From: Acidobacteriota bacterium
Lineage (GTDB): Bacteria > Acidobacteriota > Terriglobia > Terriglobales > Acidobacteriaceae
Direction of reading: 5' to 3'
Length of the DNA stretch: 64,000 nucleotides
NCBI GenBank assembly: GCA_019351975.1
Contig: JABBOG010000001.1
Coordinates: 20,821-84,820, forward strand
Shown here piece by piece: positions 8,950 through 16,661 of this stretch (position 1 is the first letter of the stretch; each line of letters opens with the position of its first letter). The notes under the pieces are model-generated. The model was given only the letters and a program-made list of their open reading frames with translations, searched no databases and was not told the DNA's origin. The position numbers and the translations under genes were made by a program.

Positions 8950-9621
8950 TTATGAGGCGTTGTGTTTGCGGATGGAGTCGTAGAGGAGGACGCCGATGAG
9001 GGTTTTGCCGTCCTGGATTTTGCCGGTGTGGATGAGGCGGAGGACTTCGGAGAGGGGGGGCATGTGGATCTCGATTTTTTCATCTTCCTCGGGGGCGGCC
9101 TGGCCGAGGGTGAGACCTTCGGCGAGGAGGATGGTCATGGTTTCGGTGAGGAAGCCGGGGCTGGCGTAGTAGTTGACGTGTTTGGACCAGCGTTTGGCGC
9201 GGTAGCCGGTTTCTTCGATGAGCTCGCGCTTGCCGGCGGGGATGAGCTTTTCGCCGGGCTCGATGCGGCCGGCGGGGAGTTCGAGGAGGAGCTTGCCGGC
9301 GGCGTGGCGGTATTGTCGGATGAGGAGGATGCCGGGATCGGAGGGATTGGTTTCGGTGTCGACGGCGAGGATGACGACGGAGCCGTTGTGGCGGATGACG
9401 TCGCGGGTGGCCTTGACGCCGCCGGGCTCGACGACCTGATCTTTGGTGACCCAGAAGACGTTGCCCTGGTATACGGTTTTGGAGGAGAGGGTTTTGCCGC
9501 TGCCGGTGAGCTTGAGGGGCTTGGCTGGGGCGGTTGTTTCGGAGGGTGCTGGAGGTTTGGTGGTGGCTTTGGCGGGTGTTTTGGCGGGTGTTTTGAGCGT
9601 GCGGGATTTGGAGAGAGCCAT
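8950..9621 (-). CDS. Nudix hydrolase (ADP-ribose pyrophosphatase type) with basic N-terminal tail
   Basis: Probably cleaves ADP-ribose or a related nucleoside diphosphate derivative. It is 223 residues from the ATG at 9621. The Nudix box is complete: GRIEPGEKLIPAGKRELIEE followed by TGY, with catalytic Glu residues in REL-EE. GNVFWVTKDQ and HNGSVVILAVD flank it as in NudF/ADPRase proteins. The first 40 residues are unusual: Lys/Pro/Ala/Thr-rich with a repeated TPAK (TLKTPAKTPAKATTKPPAP), like a histone H1 tail. An in-frame ATG at 9711 would add 30 unlikely residues. The hexamer TACCGT, 6 nt upstream of the chosen ATG, with no Shine-Dalgarno, hints at a leaderless mRNA. Confidence 0.9.
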   Translation of the reverse strand: MALSKSRTLKTPAKTPAKATTKPPAPSETTAPAKPLKLTGSGKTLSSKTVYQGNVFWVTKDQVVEPGGVKATRDVIRHNGSVVILAVDTETNPSDPGILLIRQYRHAAGKLLLELPAGRIEPGEKLIPAGKRELIEETGYRAKRWSKHVNYYASPGFLTETMTILLAEGLTLGQAAPEEDEKIEIHMPPLSEVLRLIHTGKIQDGKTLIGVLLYDSIRKHNAS

Positions 9622-9721
9622 GCACGTACGGTACACGATGGGGAGCGGGGATTGGGTGAAAAATCCGGCAGAAGGAATTGGCTGCATCGGCGGCGGGTGT
9701 GGTGCATCCAAATAGCTTCAG

Positions 9722-11398
9722 ATGAGAGACGAAGACTGCATGGACTGTGAGTGCTATCCGATATCGACGTTGCCGGGCGTGAGTGCGCTTTTTCGGGATT
9801 TCTCGGAGCGGAAGACGGCTGCGGAGGGAGAGCGGTTGCGGCGGTGGTATCCGGCGGACCCGTTTGCGATGGAGTGGGCCGACGGCGGGCCGGTGCTGGA
9901 TGAAGGGCACCGGGCGCTGTTGCGGGACCTGCTGCTGCGGCAGGCGGATGGGTTCGATGCCGGCGGAGCTGTGCTGGCGAATATTGAGCGGCTGCGGCAT
10001 GGGGCGGCGGCGGTGGTGACGGGCCAGCAGGTGGGACTGTTTGGCGGGCCGCTGCTGACGCTGCTGAAGGCTGCGACGGCGATACGGAAGGCACAGGATG
10101 CGACGCGGGTGAGCGGGCGGGAGCATGTGCCGGTGTTCTGGCTGGCGAGTGAGGATCATGACCTGGCGGAGGTGGACCAGGTGGCGCTGCTGAGCAAGGC
10201 GGCGGTGGAGACGCTGCGGCTGGGGTTGCGTACGGAGCGTGCGGTGCCGGTGGGCGGGATGCGCGTGGATGGCGGGGATGAGGCGGGGCGCGAGCATCTG
10301 GAGGAGGATCTGGAGCGGGCAAGTGAGCTGCTGGGATGGGCTCCGATATGCCAGCTGCTGCGGGAGTGTTATGCGCCGGATGCGAAGCTGGCGGGGGCGT
10401 TTGGGCGGCTGCTGACGAAGGTGTTTGCGGCGCAGGGGCTGGTGGTGATGGACGCTGCGACGAGGGAGTTTCATGCGCTTGGAGCGGGAGTTCTGCGGGC
10501 GGCGATCGAGCGCGCGGAGGAGTTCGAGGCGGCGCTGCTGGAGCGGTCTGGAGAGCTGGAAGCGGCTGGATATCATGCGCAGGTGCTGGTGGCGAAAGGG
10601 CATTCGCTGCTGTTTTTGATCGATGCGGAGACGGGAGCGCGGCAGGCGCTGCACCGCACGGGAGATGGAGCGTGGAAGGCGGGTGCGCGGAGCTATACGA
10701 CGGCGGCGCTGCTGGAGATTCTGGATGCGAAGCCAGAGCGGATGAGCCCGAATGCGCTGTTGAGGCCGGTGTTTCAGGATGCGATTCTGCCGACGGCGGC
10801 GTATGTGGGCGGGCCGGCGGAGGTGGCGTACTTTGCGCAGACGGCAGTGCTGTACGAGCGCGTGCTGGGAAGGATCACGCCGGTGCTGCCGCGGCTTTCG
10901 GCGACGTTGGTTGAGCCGGCGATTGCGGCGGTGATGAAGGCGCATGAGGTGGAGTTTGCGCAGGTAATGGAGGCGAAGACGGTGGAGGCGCTGGCGCTGC
11001 GGATGGGCGCGCGGGCGATGCCGATGGAGGGTAAGCGGAAGATTGCGGCGGTGGGGAACGCGATGGATGCGGAGCTGACGGCGCTGACGGAGTATATGAC
11101 GGCGATGAGTGCGGAGCTGGGGCGGGCGGCGGGGGTTTCGGCGAGCAAGATGCGGTACCAGATGAACCGGCTGCGGAGGATGGCGGCGCGGTTTGAGGTG
11201 CAGAAGGAGGCGTCGCTGGAGAAGCATGCGAGGGCGGTGATGCTGAGTTTGTATCCGGAGGGGCATATGCAGGAGCGGCTGCTGGGAGGGGTGTGGTTTC
11301 TGGCGAAATATGGGGAGGGGCTGCCAGAGCTGCTGGTGGAGCGCGCGGGGATGGAGCGCGACGGGTGCAAGGGTGGGCACCAGGTGCTGTACCTGTAG
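9722..11398 (+). CDS. bshC: Putative cysteine ligase BshC of bacillithiol synthesis
   Basis: Adds cysteine to glucosaminyl-malate, the last step of bacillithiol synthesis, a low-molecular-weight thiol of Firmicutes, Deinococcus, Bacteroidetes and Acidobacteria. It is 558 residues. Family hallmarks are CYPISTLPGVSALFRDF at the start, VVTGQQVGLFGGPLLTLLKA, the HIGH-like region VPVFWLASEDHDLAEVD, and a C-terminal coiled coil (about 440-510) followed by LYPEGHMQERLLG. The length equals the usual 530-560. An ATG at 9740 may be the real start because family members begin just before the CxPxxxLP motif. bshA and a classical bshB are not adjacent. A PIG-L deacetylase at 61.2-61.9 kb could act in the pathway. 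Confidence 0.93.
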   Translation: MRDEDCMDCECYPISTLPGVSALFRDFSERKTAAEGERLRRWYPADPFAMEWADGGPVLDEGHRALLRDLLLRQADGFDAGGAVLANIERLRHGAAAVVTGQQVGLFGGPLLTLLKAATAIRKAQDATRVSGREHVPVFWLASEDHDLAEVDQVALLSKAAVETLRLGLRTERAVPVGGMRVDGGDEAGREHLEEDLERASELLGWAPICQLLRECYAPDAKLAGAFGRLLTKVFAAQGLVVMDAATREFHALGAGVLRAAIERAEEFEAALLERSGELEAAGYHAQVLVAKGHSLLFLIDAETGARQALHRTGDGAWKAGARSYTTAALLEILDAKPERMSPNALLRPVFQDAILPTAAYVGGPAEVAYFAQTAVLYERVLGRITPVLPRLSATLVEPAIAAVMKAHEVEFAQVMEAKTVEALALRMGARAMPMEGKRKIAAVGNAMDAELTALTEYMTAMSAELGRAAGVSASKMRYQMNRLRRMAARFEVQKEASLEKHARAVMLSLYPEGHMQERLLGGVWFLAKYGEGLPELLVERAGMERDGCKGGHQVLYL

Positions 11399-11406
11399 AA
11401 AATGGG

Positions 11407-11435
11407 TGTACAGGTAGGGGCAGGTGCGCGATACT
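11407..11435 (+). promoter_or_regulatory. Promoter of the small membrane protein gene, apparently leaderless
   Basis: TGTACA (11407-11412), a 17-nt spacer and GATACT (11430-11435), followed by only 6 nt before the ATG at 11442. There is no Shine-Dalgarno, so transcription should start at or next to the start codon. Confidence 0.45.
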
Positions 11436-11441
11436 GCGTGC

Positions 11442-11681
11442 ATGGCCTTTCTGCTTGGACTACCGGTGTTGGTGCTGGTTCTGATCGCTATTGCGGCGTT
11501 TGTGATTCATTTTCTGCCGGTCTTTGTGGCGTGGCGGCGGCATGTGGCGAGCTTCTGGTGGATCTTTCTGCTGAATTTTTTCTTTGGGTGGACGTTGATT
11601 GGGTGGGTGATTGCGCTGGTGTGGGCGCTGCAGGGACGGCAGAAGTTTGGGTACGGGTATGTGCAGCCGTACAATCGCTAA
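11442..11681 (+). CDS. Small membrane protein, superinfection-immunity (Imm-like) family
   Basis: 79 residues with two transmembrane helices (LGLPVLVLVLIAIAAFVIHFLPVFVA and WIFLLNFFFGWTLIGWVIALVWAL) and a short polar tail with FGYGYVQPY. The NFFFGWTLIGWVIALVWAL segment is characteristic of the family named after the phage T4 Imm superinfection-exclusion protein. In bacteria most members are chromosomal, with no proven phage role. The ATG at 11442 is preferred over one six codons upstream because helix 1 then starts at once and a -10 hexamer fits. It lies 16 nt before the next small gene. Confidence 0.8.
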   Translation: MAFLLGLPVLVLVLIAIAAFVIHFLPVFVAWRRHVASFWWIFLLNFFFGWTLIGWVIALVWALQGRQKFGYGYVQPYNR

Positions 11682-11696
11682 CTGAGGAATATTGTT

Positions 11697-12005
11697 ATGG
11701 GATTGAGCGACCAGCCGTTTGAGGTGATGTGCCCGGATTGCGGGGGGATGTTGAAGGTGGATCCGGTGACGCGGTCGGTGATTGGGCATACGGCTGCGCC
11801 GAGGAAGAAGACGTTCGAGGATTTTGGGGCGGCGGCGAAGGCGTTGAAGGAGCAGGATGCGCGGCGGGAGTCGATCTTTGCGCAGTCGGTGCAGGCGGAA
11901 AAGAACAAGGACGATCTGATGTCGAAGAAGTTTGCGGAGGCGGTGAAGAAGGCGAAGGAGTCGCCGCTGACGGGCAAGCCGCTACGGGATTTTGATCTGG
12001 ACTGA
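11697..12005 (+). CDS. Small conserved hypothetical protein with one CxxC knuckle
   Basis: Not recognised as a named family. It is 102 residues. The N-terminus has MCPDCGGMLKVDPVT, a single zinc-knuckle half with no second CxxC in the protein. A His in VIGHTA could be a further ligand, or two molecules could share a metal. The rest (about 40-95) is charged, helical and Lys/Ala-rich (FGAAAKALKEQDARRE, KKFAEAVKKAKES), probably coiled coil. Its start follows GAGGAATATTGTT and it is close to the small membrane gene upstream, so the two may share an mRNA. Function unknown. Confidence 0.75.
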   Translation: MGLSDQPFEVMCPDCGGMLKVDPVTRSVIGHTAAPRKKTFEDFGAAAKALKEQDARRESIFAQSVQAEKNKDDLMSKKFAEAVKKAKESPLTGKPLRDFDLD

Positions 12006-12025
12006 GGAAATGCGCGAGAAGCTAG

Positions 12026-12031
12026 TAGACT
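12026..12031 (+). promoter_or_regulatory. -10 element of the ABC-F gene, apparently leaderless
   Basis: TAGACT followed by exactly 6 nt and the ATG at 12038. The -35 side is weak (CTGAGG). The six bases between, AGAGGC, are too close to the ATG to work as a normal Shine-Dalgarno sequence. Confidence 0.4.
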
Positions 12032-12037
12032 AGAGGC

Positions 12038-13879
12038 ATGCCGCCTATTTTGAATGCTCAGGGCGTGTCGAAACGCTTTGGGGCGACGCCACTCTTCGAA
12101 AAAATATCATTTGCTGTCAATGAAGGCGACCGGATCGGGCTGATTGGGCCGAACGGCGCTGGGAAGTCTACGCTGCTGGCTGTGCTGGCGGGAGAGACGG
12201 AGCCCGATACGGGCGAGGTTTCGGTGCGGCGACGCGCGCGGATTGGATATGTAAAGCAGATCTCGGAGTATGGGAAGGGCGCGACGGTGCGCAGCGTGCT
12301 GGAGGCGGCGCTGGAGGGTGCGGCGGTGCCGGCGAATGAGCGCGAGCAGCGGCTGCGCGAGACGCTGGGGAGGGCGGGGTTCGCGGATGATGGAGCGGAC
12401 ACGTCGATCCGTATGGATGCGGAGGCGGCGAGCCTTTCGGGCGGATGGCGGAAGCGGCTGGCGATTGCGGAGGCGATGGTGACGCAGCCCGATGTGCTGC
12501 TGCTGGACGAGCCGACGAACCATCTGGATCTGGAGGGGATTGAGTGGCTGGAAGAGGTGCTGCGGGGGGCGAGGTTTGCTTGCGTGGTGGTGACGCATGA
12601 CCGTTATTTTCTGGAGAATGTGGCGAGCGAGGTGGTGGAGCTGAGCAGGGTGTATGCGGAGGGCGTGCTGCGGGTGCGGGGGACGTACTCGAAGTTTCTG
12701 GAGGGCCGCGAGCTTTATATGGAGGCGCAGACGAAGATGCAGGAGGGTCTGCGGAACCGTGTGAAGACGGAGATTGAGTGGCTGCGGCGTGGGCCGAAGG
12801 CGCGGGCGACCAAGGCGAAGGCGCGCATCGACAATGCGCATGGGCTGATTGGGAAGCTGGCGGAGGTGGACGCGCGAACGCGGACGGCGAGCGCGGGGAT
12901 TGAGTTTGCAGCGACCGACAGGCAGACGAAGCGGCTGATCGAGATGGAAGATGTGAGCATTTCGCTGGGCGGGCGCGTGATTGTGGGTGGCGTGACGTTT
13001 GGTGTGACGAATGGGATGAAGCTGGGGCTGGTGGGGCCGAATGGAAGCGGGAAGACGACGATTTTGCGGGCGATGTCGGGCGAACTGGCGGTGAGCTCGG
13101 GTGTGGTGAAGCGTGCGAATGGGCTGCGCATTGTGTATTTTTCGCAGATGAGGGAGATTGACCCGTCGCTGACGCTGCGGCGGGCACTGGCACCGGATTC
13201 GGACTCGGTGATCTATCAGGACCGCGTGGTGCATGTGGCGAGCTATGCGAACAAGTTTTTGTTTACGGGAGACCAACTGAACCAGCCGGTGGAGCGGCTG
13301 AGCGGAGGCGAGCGAGCGAGGGTTCTGATTGCGCGGCTGATGCTGCAGCCGGCGGATGTGCTGATGCTGGATGAGCCGACGAACGATCTGGATATACCGA
13401 CGCTGGAGATCCTGGAGGAGTCGCTGCTGGAGTTCAGCGGGGCGCTGGTGCTGGTGACGCATGACCGCTACATGCTGGATCGGGTGTCGAATGTGGTGCT
13501 GGGGCTGGATGGGCATGCGCATGCGCGGACGTTTGCGGACTATGGGCAGTGGGAGGAGTGGAAGGGCAGCGAGAGGGGATACGCGACGAATCAGCAGGCG
13601 GCGGCCAACAGCGGGCAGAAGGCTGCTGCGGGTTCGGGGAGCGGTGGAGGCGGCAAGAAGAAGCTGTCGTACCTGGAGCAGCGGGAGTTTGATGGGATTG
13701 AGGCGCTGGTGGACAACGCGGATGCGCGGATGGCAGCGGCGCATGATCGGCTGGACGATACGGCAGTTGTGACGGACCCGGCGAAGCTGACGGCGGCGCT
13801 GGCGGAGATGGAGGCGGCGCAGCATGAGCATGATGCGGTGTATGCGCGGTGGGCGGAGTTGACGGAGAAAGCCGGGTAG
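12038..13879 (+). CDS. ABC-F family ATPase, Uup-like
   Basis: Soluble duplicated ATPase without membrane domains. Relatives bind the ribosome E site (translation factors) or influence DNA transposon excision (Uup). It is 613 residues. The first cassette has GPNGAGKST (near residue 38), LSGGWRKR and LLLDEPTNHLD. The linker at about 220-285 has the KARIDNAH type arm. The second cassette has GPNGSGKTT (near 333), LSGGERAR and LMLDEPTNDLD. A Gly/Ser/Lys-rich linker (AAAGSGSGGGGKKKLSY) leads to a C-terminal coiled coil (about 555-610), typical of Uup. No role in drug resistance can be claimed. The next gene begins 23 nt downstream and may be co-transcribed. Confidence 0.93.
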   Translation: MPPILNAQGVSKRFGATPLFEKISFAVNEGDRIGLIGPNGAGKSTLLAVLAGETEPDTGEVSVRRRARIGYVKQISEYGKGATVRSVLEAALEGAAVPANEREQRLRETLGRAGFADDGADTSIRMDAEAASLSGGWRKRLAIAEAMVTQPDVLLLDEPTNHLDLEGIEWLEEVLRGARFACVVVTHDRYFLENVASEVVELSRVYAEGVLRVRGTYSKFLEGRELYMEAQTKMQEGLRNRVKTEIEWLRRGPKARATKAKARIDNAHGLIGKLAEVDARTRTASAGIEFAATDRQTKRLIEMEDVSISLGGRVIVGGVTFGVTNGMKLGLVGPNGSGKTTILRAMSGELAVSSGVVKRANGLRIVYFSQMREIDPSLTLRRALAPDSDSVIYQDRVVHVASYANKFLFTGDQLNQPVERLSGGERARVLIARLMLQPADVLMLDEPTNDLDIPTLEILEESLLEFSGALVLVTHDRYMLDRVSNVVLGLDGHAHARTFADYGQWEEWKGSERGYATNQQAAANSGQKAAAGSGSGGGGKKKLSYLEQREFDGIEALVDNADARMAAAHDRLDDTAVVTDPAKLTAALAEMEAAQHEHDAVYARWAELTEKAG

Positions 13880-13902
13880 AGCGTGGCGGCATCTTACGGT
13901 GG

Positions 13903-14904
13903 ATGAAACGTGCGAAGGATGTAGCGGCGGTGGAGCGGCTTCCGGCAGCGGATGCGGAGTACATTGAGCCGATGCTGTGTGCTCCGGCGAAAGCAGTGCC
14001 GGATGGGCCGGAGTGGCTGTTTGAGGTGAAGCTGGATGGATTTCGGATCCTTGCGGCGAAGCCGGCGGGCGGTGAGGTGACGCTGTGGTCGCGGCGTGGG
14101 AACAGTCTGAATCGGAAGTTTTTTTATATCGCTGAGGCACTGAGTTTTCTGCCGGAGGGGACGCTGCTGGATGGGGAGCTGGTGGCGCTGGATGCGCATG
14201 GAAAGCCGGAGTTCAGTTTGCTACAGAGCTTTCGGAGTGCGGCGGAGCATGTGTACTACTATGCGTTCGATGTGGTGCGGCTGCGGGGGAGGGATGTGTC
14301 GGGGTTGCCGTTGACGGCGCGCAAGAAGCTGCTGGCGGAGCTGGTGGAGGGGAAGTCGGAACGGATTCGGTTGAGCGAGTTTGTGGAGGGAGATGCAGCG
14401 GCGATGCTGCGGCATCTCCGCAAGGAAAAGCTGGAAGGGATTGTGGCGAAGCAGAGGGAGAGCGTGTATGAGGCGGGGATGCGCAGTGGGGCGTGGGTGA
14501 AGCATCGGCTGAACCAGGGGCAGGAGTTTGTGGTGGGTGGGTATGTTCCGGGGGGGAACGGGTTTCAGTCGCTGGTGATCGGGTTTTATCGAGGGAAGGA
14601 GCTGCTGTATGTGCATCGGCTGGTGGCGGGGTTTGTGCCGGCGGCGAAGCGGGAGATCTTTGCTAAGTTGAAGGGGCTGGAGGTGGTGGCGTGCCCGTTT
14701 GTGAATCTGCCGCAGGAGGGGAAATCGCGGTGGGGTGGCGAGGGGCTGAATGCGGAGAAGATGAAGGCGTGCGTGTGGTTGCGGCCGGAGATTGTGGTGC
14801 AGGTGGAGTTTGTGGAGTGGACGAGCGAGACCCACCTGAGGCACGCAAAGTTTGTGGGGCTGCGCGAGGACAAGGCAGCGAAGGATGTCGTGCGGGAGAG
14901 TTGA
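13903..14904 (+). CDS. ATP-dependent DNA ligase (LigD ligase-domain / LigC type)
   Basis: Seals nicks using ATP. It is 333 residues from the ATG at 13903. Motif I is FEVKLDGFR with the AMP-accepting Lys43. Motif III-like LLDGELVALD, motif IV KLEGIVAKQR and motif V GAWVKHR follow. An OB-fold domain ends with ETHLRHAKFVGLREDK, typical of stand-alone bacterial LigC/LigD ligase modules. No primase-polymerase or phosphoesterase module is fused, and no Ku gene is in the window, so an end-joining role is open. An earlier in-frame ATG at 13849 would overlap the ABC-F gene and adds residues without family character. Confidence 0.92.
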   Translation: MKRAKDVAAVERLPAADAEYIEPMLCAPAKAVPDGPEWLFEVKLDGFRILAAKPAGGEVTLWSRRGNSLNRKFFYIAEALSFLPEGTLLDGELVALDAHGKPEFSLLQSFRSAAEHVYYYAFDVVRLRGRDVSGLPLTARKKLLAELVEGKSERIRLSEFVEGDAAAMLRHLRKEKLEGIVAKQRESVYEAGMRSGAWVKHRLNQGQEFVVGGYVPGGNGFQSLVIGFYRGKELLYVHRLVAGFVPAAKREIFAKLKGLEVVACPFVNLPQEGKSRWGGEGLNAEKMKACVWLRPEIVVQVEFVEWTSETHLRHAKFVGLREDKAAKDVVRES

Positions 14905-14962
14905 GGGGTGATCGCTGCCGTGTACAGCTGCGGGAGGTGACTGTTTCGAGGGCTATCTTGCT

Positions 14963-16549
14963 CTAGTGGGCACCGGCGGGGCCTTTGCCGGGTTTCACTT
15001 TTTTGAAGAACCAGACGGCGATAACGCAGGTGAAGCTGAGGAGCGAGAGCCAGCGGAAGATCTCGATGAAGGCCCAGAAGGCTGCTTGCTGCTTGAGCTG
15101 CAGATAGAGGGTGTCGCGGGCGGCGTGGGCGGCGTTGGCACCGAAGTAGGTGGTGAGGAACTGCTTGGTGGATTGGAATGCGGACTCATAGGCGGTGCCG
15201 GACTGAGCCATGTAGTTGGTGAGGGCGTTCTGGCTGGCGTCGGTGCGGCGGGTGAGGAGTGTGGAGGCAACGGAGATGCCGATGGACCCGCCGATATTAC
15301 GCATGAGGTTGAAAAGGCCGCTGGCGTTACCGATCTGCTCATTGGAGAGAGTGCCATAGGCGGCGGTGTTTATGGGGACGAAGACGAAGCTGAGGCCAAA
15401 ACCGGTGATGAGGATCGGCATGAAGAGCGTCCACGGGGAGAGGTCGAGAGTGATGGAGCCGAAGTAGAGGGTGGTGAAGCCGAAGGTGACGAAGCCGAAG
15501 GTTAGGAGATAGCGGGGATCGACTTTGTTGGAGAGATAGCCGATGACGGGCATGCCGCAGATGGCACCGAGGCCGCGTGGAGCGACGACCAGGCCAGCGG
15601 TGAAGGCGGTGTAGCCGAGGAGTTCCTGATAGAAGAGTGGAAGGACGACGACGGTGGAGTAGATGGCGACGCCGAAGAGGAAGATGAGCACGCAGCCGAC
15701 GAGGAAGTTGCGGTCTTTGAGGATGCGGAGATTGACGAGCGGCTGTTTGCCCCAGAAGGACTGATAGATGAAGACGGCGAGACCGATGATCATGGCGGCA
15801 AAGGCCCAGCGTACCCAGACGGCTCCGAACCAATCTACTTCCTGGCCTTTGTCGAGAATGACTTGGAGGCAGCCGACCCAGACGATAAGAGAGCCGAAGC
15901 CAATGTTGTCGAAGCGCGAGGCTTTGGCGTTTTTGATGTAGGCAGGATCAAAGACGTACTTATTGATCATGTAGAGGGCGAGGATGCCGATAGGGATGTT
16001 GATGTAGAAGGCATAGCGCCAGGAGTAGGAGTCGGTGAGGTAACCGCCGAGAGTGGGGCCGAGAACTGGAGCGACGACGACACCGAAGGCGAAGACGGCC
16101 ATGGCGGCACCGCGTTTGACGGGCGGAAAGCTTTCGAGAAGGATGGCTTGAGAGAGTGGTTGGAGAGCGCCGCCGCCTGCACCCTGGATGACTCGGAAGA
16201 CGAGGAGAAGAGCGAGGGATGGAGCAGCACCGCAGGCGAAGCTGGAGACGGTGAAGATGGCGACGCAGGTCATGAGGAAGCGCTTGCGTCCGAATCTGAG
16301 GGAGAACCAGTTTGAGGCAGGGAGGATGACGGCGTTGGAGACCAGATAGCTGGTGAGAACCCATGTGGCCTGATCGTTGGAGGCTGAGAGCGAGCCGGCG
16401 ATGTAAGGCAGCGCGACGGAGGCGATGGAGGTGTCAAGGACCTCCATAAAGGTGGCGAGCATTACGGCGGCGGCGATGAACCATGGGTTGATACCGCGTG
16501 CGGCGGCCGGTGAGGCGTCCGTAGGTTCTGTAGCTGTGGCGGCAGCCAT
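14963..16549 (-). CDS. DHA2-family (EmrB/QacA-like) MFS efflux transporter
   Basis: Proton-driven export of toxic compounds is the usual role. It is 528 residues, about 14 predicted helices. It has the DHA2 signature FMEVLDTSIASVALPYIAG in helix 1, the motif A-like loop WFSLRFGRKRFL and motif C in helix 5 (VVVAPVLGPTLGGYLTD). WRYAFYINIPIGILAL is the standard EmrB landmark. No EmrA-type membrane-fusion gene or regulator is adjacent, so its partners are unknown. It converges on the DNA ligase gene with 58 nt between the stops and no clear terminator. Confidence 0.93.
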   Translation of the reverse strand: MAAATATEPTDASPAAARGINPWFIAAAVMLATFMEVLDTSIASVALPYIAGSLSASNDQATWVLTSYLVSNAVILPASNWFSLRFGRKRFLMTCVAIFTVSSFACGAAPSLALLLVFRVIQGAGGGALQPLSQAILLESFPPVKRGAAMAVFAFGVVVAPVLGPTLGGYLTDSYSWRYAFYINIPIGILALYMINKYVFDPAYIKNAKASRFDNIGFGSLIVWVGCLQVILDKGQEVDWFGAVWVRWAFAAMIIGLAVFIYQSFWGKQPLVNLRILKDRNFLVGCVLIFLFGVAIYSTVVVLPLFYQELLGYTAFTAGLVVAPRGLGAICGMPVIGYLSNKVDPRYLLTFGFVTFGFTTLYFGSITLDLSPWTLFMPILITGFGLSFVFVPINTAAYGTLSNEQIGNASGLFNLMRNIGGSIGISVASTLLTRRTDASQNALTNYMAQSGTAYESAFQSTKQFLTTYFGANAAHAARDTLYLQLKQQAAFWAFIEIFRWLSLLSFTCVIAVWFFKKVKPGKGPAGAH

Positions 16550-16661
16550 ACTGGGGAGGTCTCAACTCTCTGGCGGGTATGGATCAGACACGGGACGAAC
16601 TGCGCGACGATCAAGAGTTGGATGCTGGGAGGCGAGCGGAGATGCTTTTATGTCGTAGACC

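Noticed and set aside
13903..14904. Complete LigD/Ku end-joining system
   Set aside because: Only the ligase module is present; no Ku, primase or phosphoesterase domain exists in the window.
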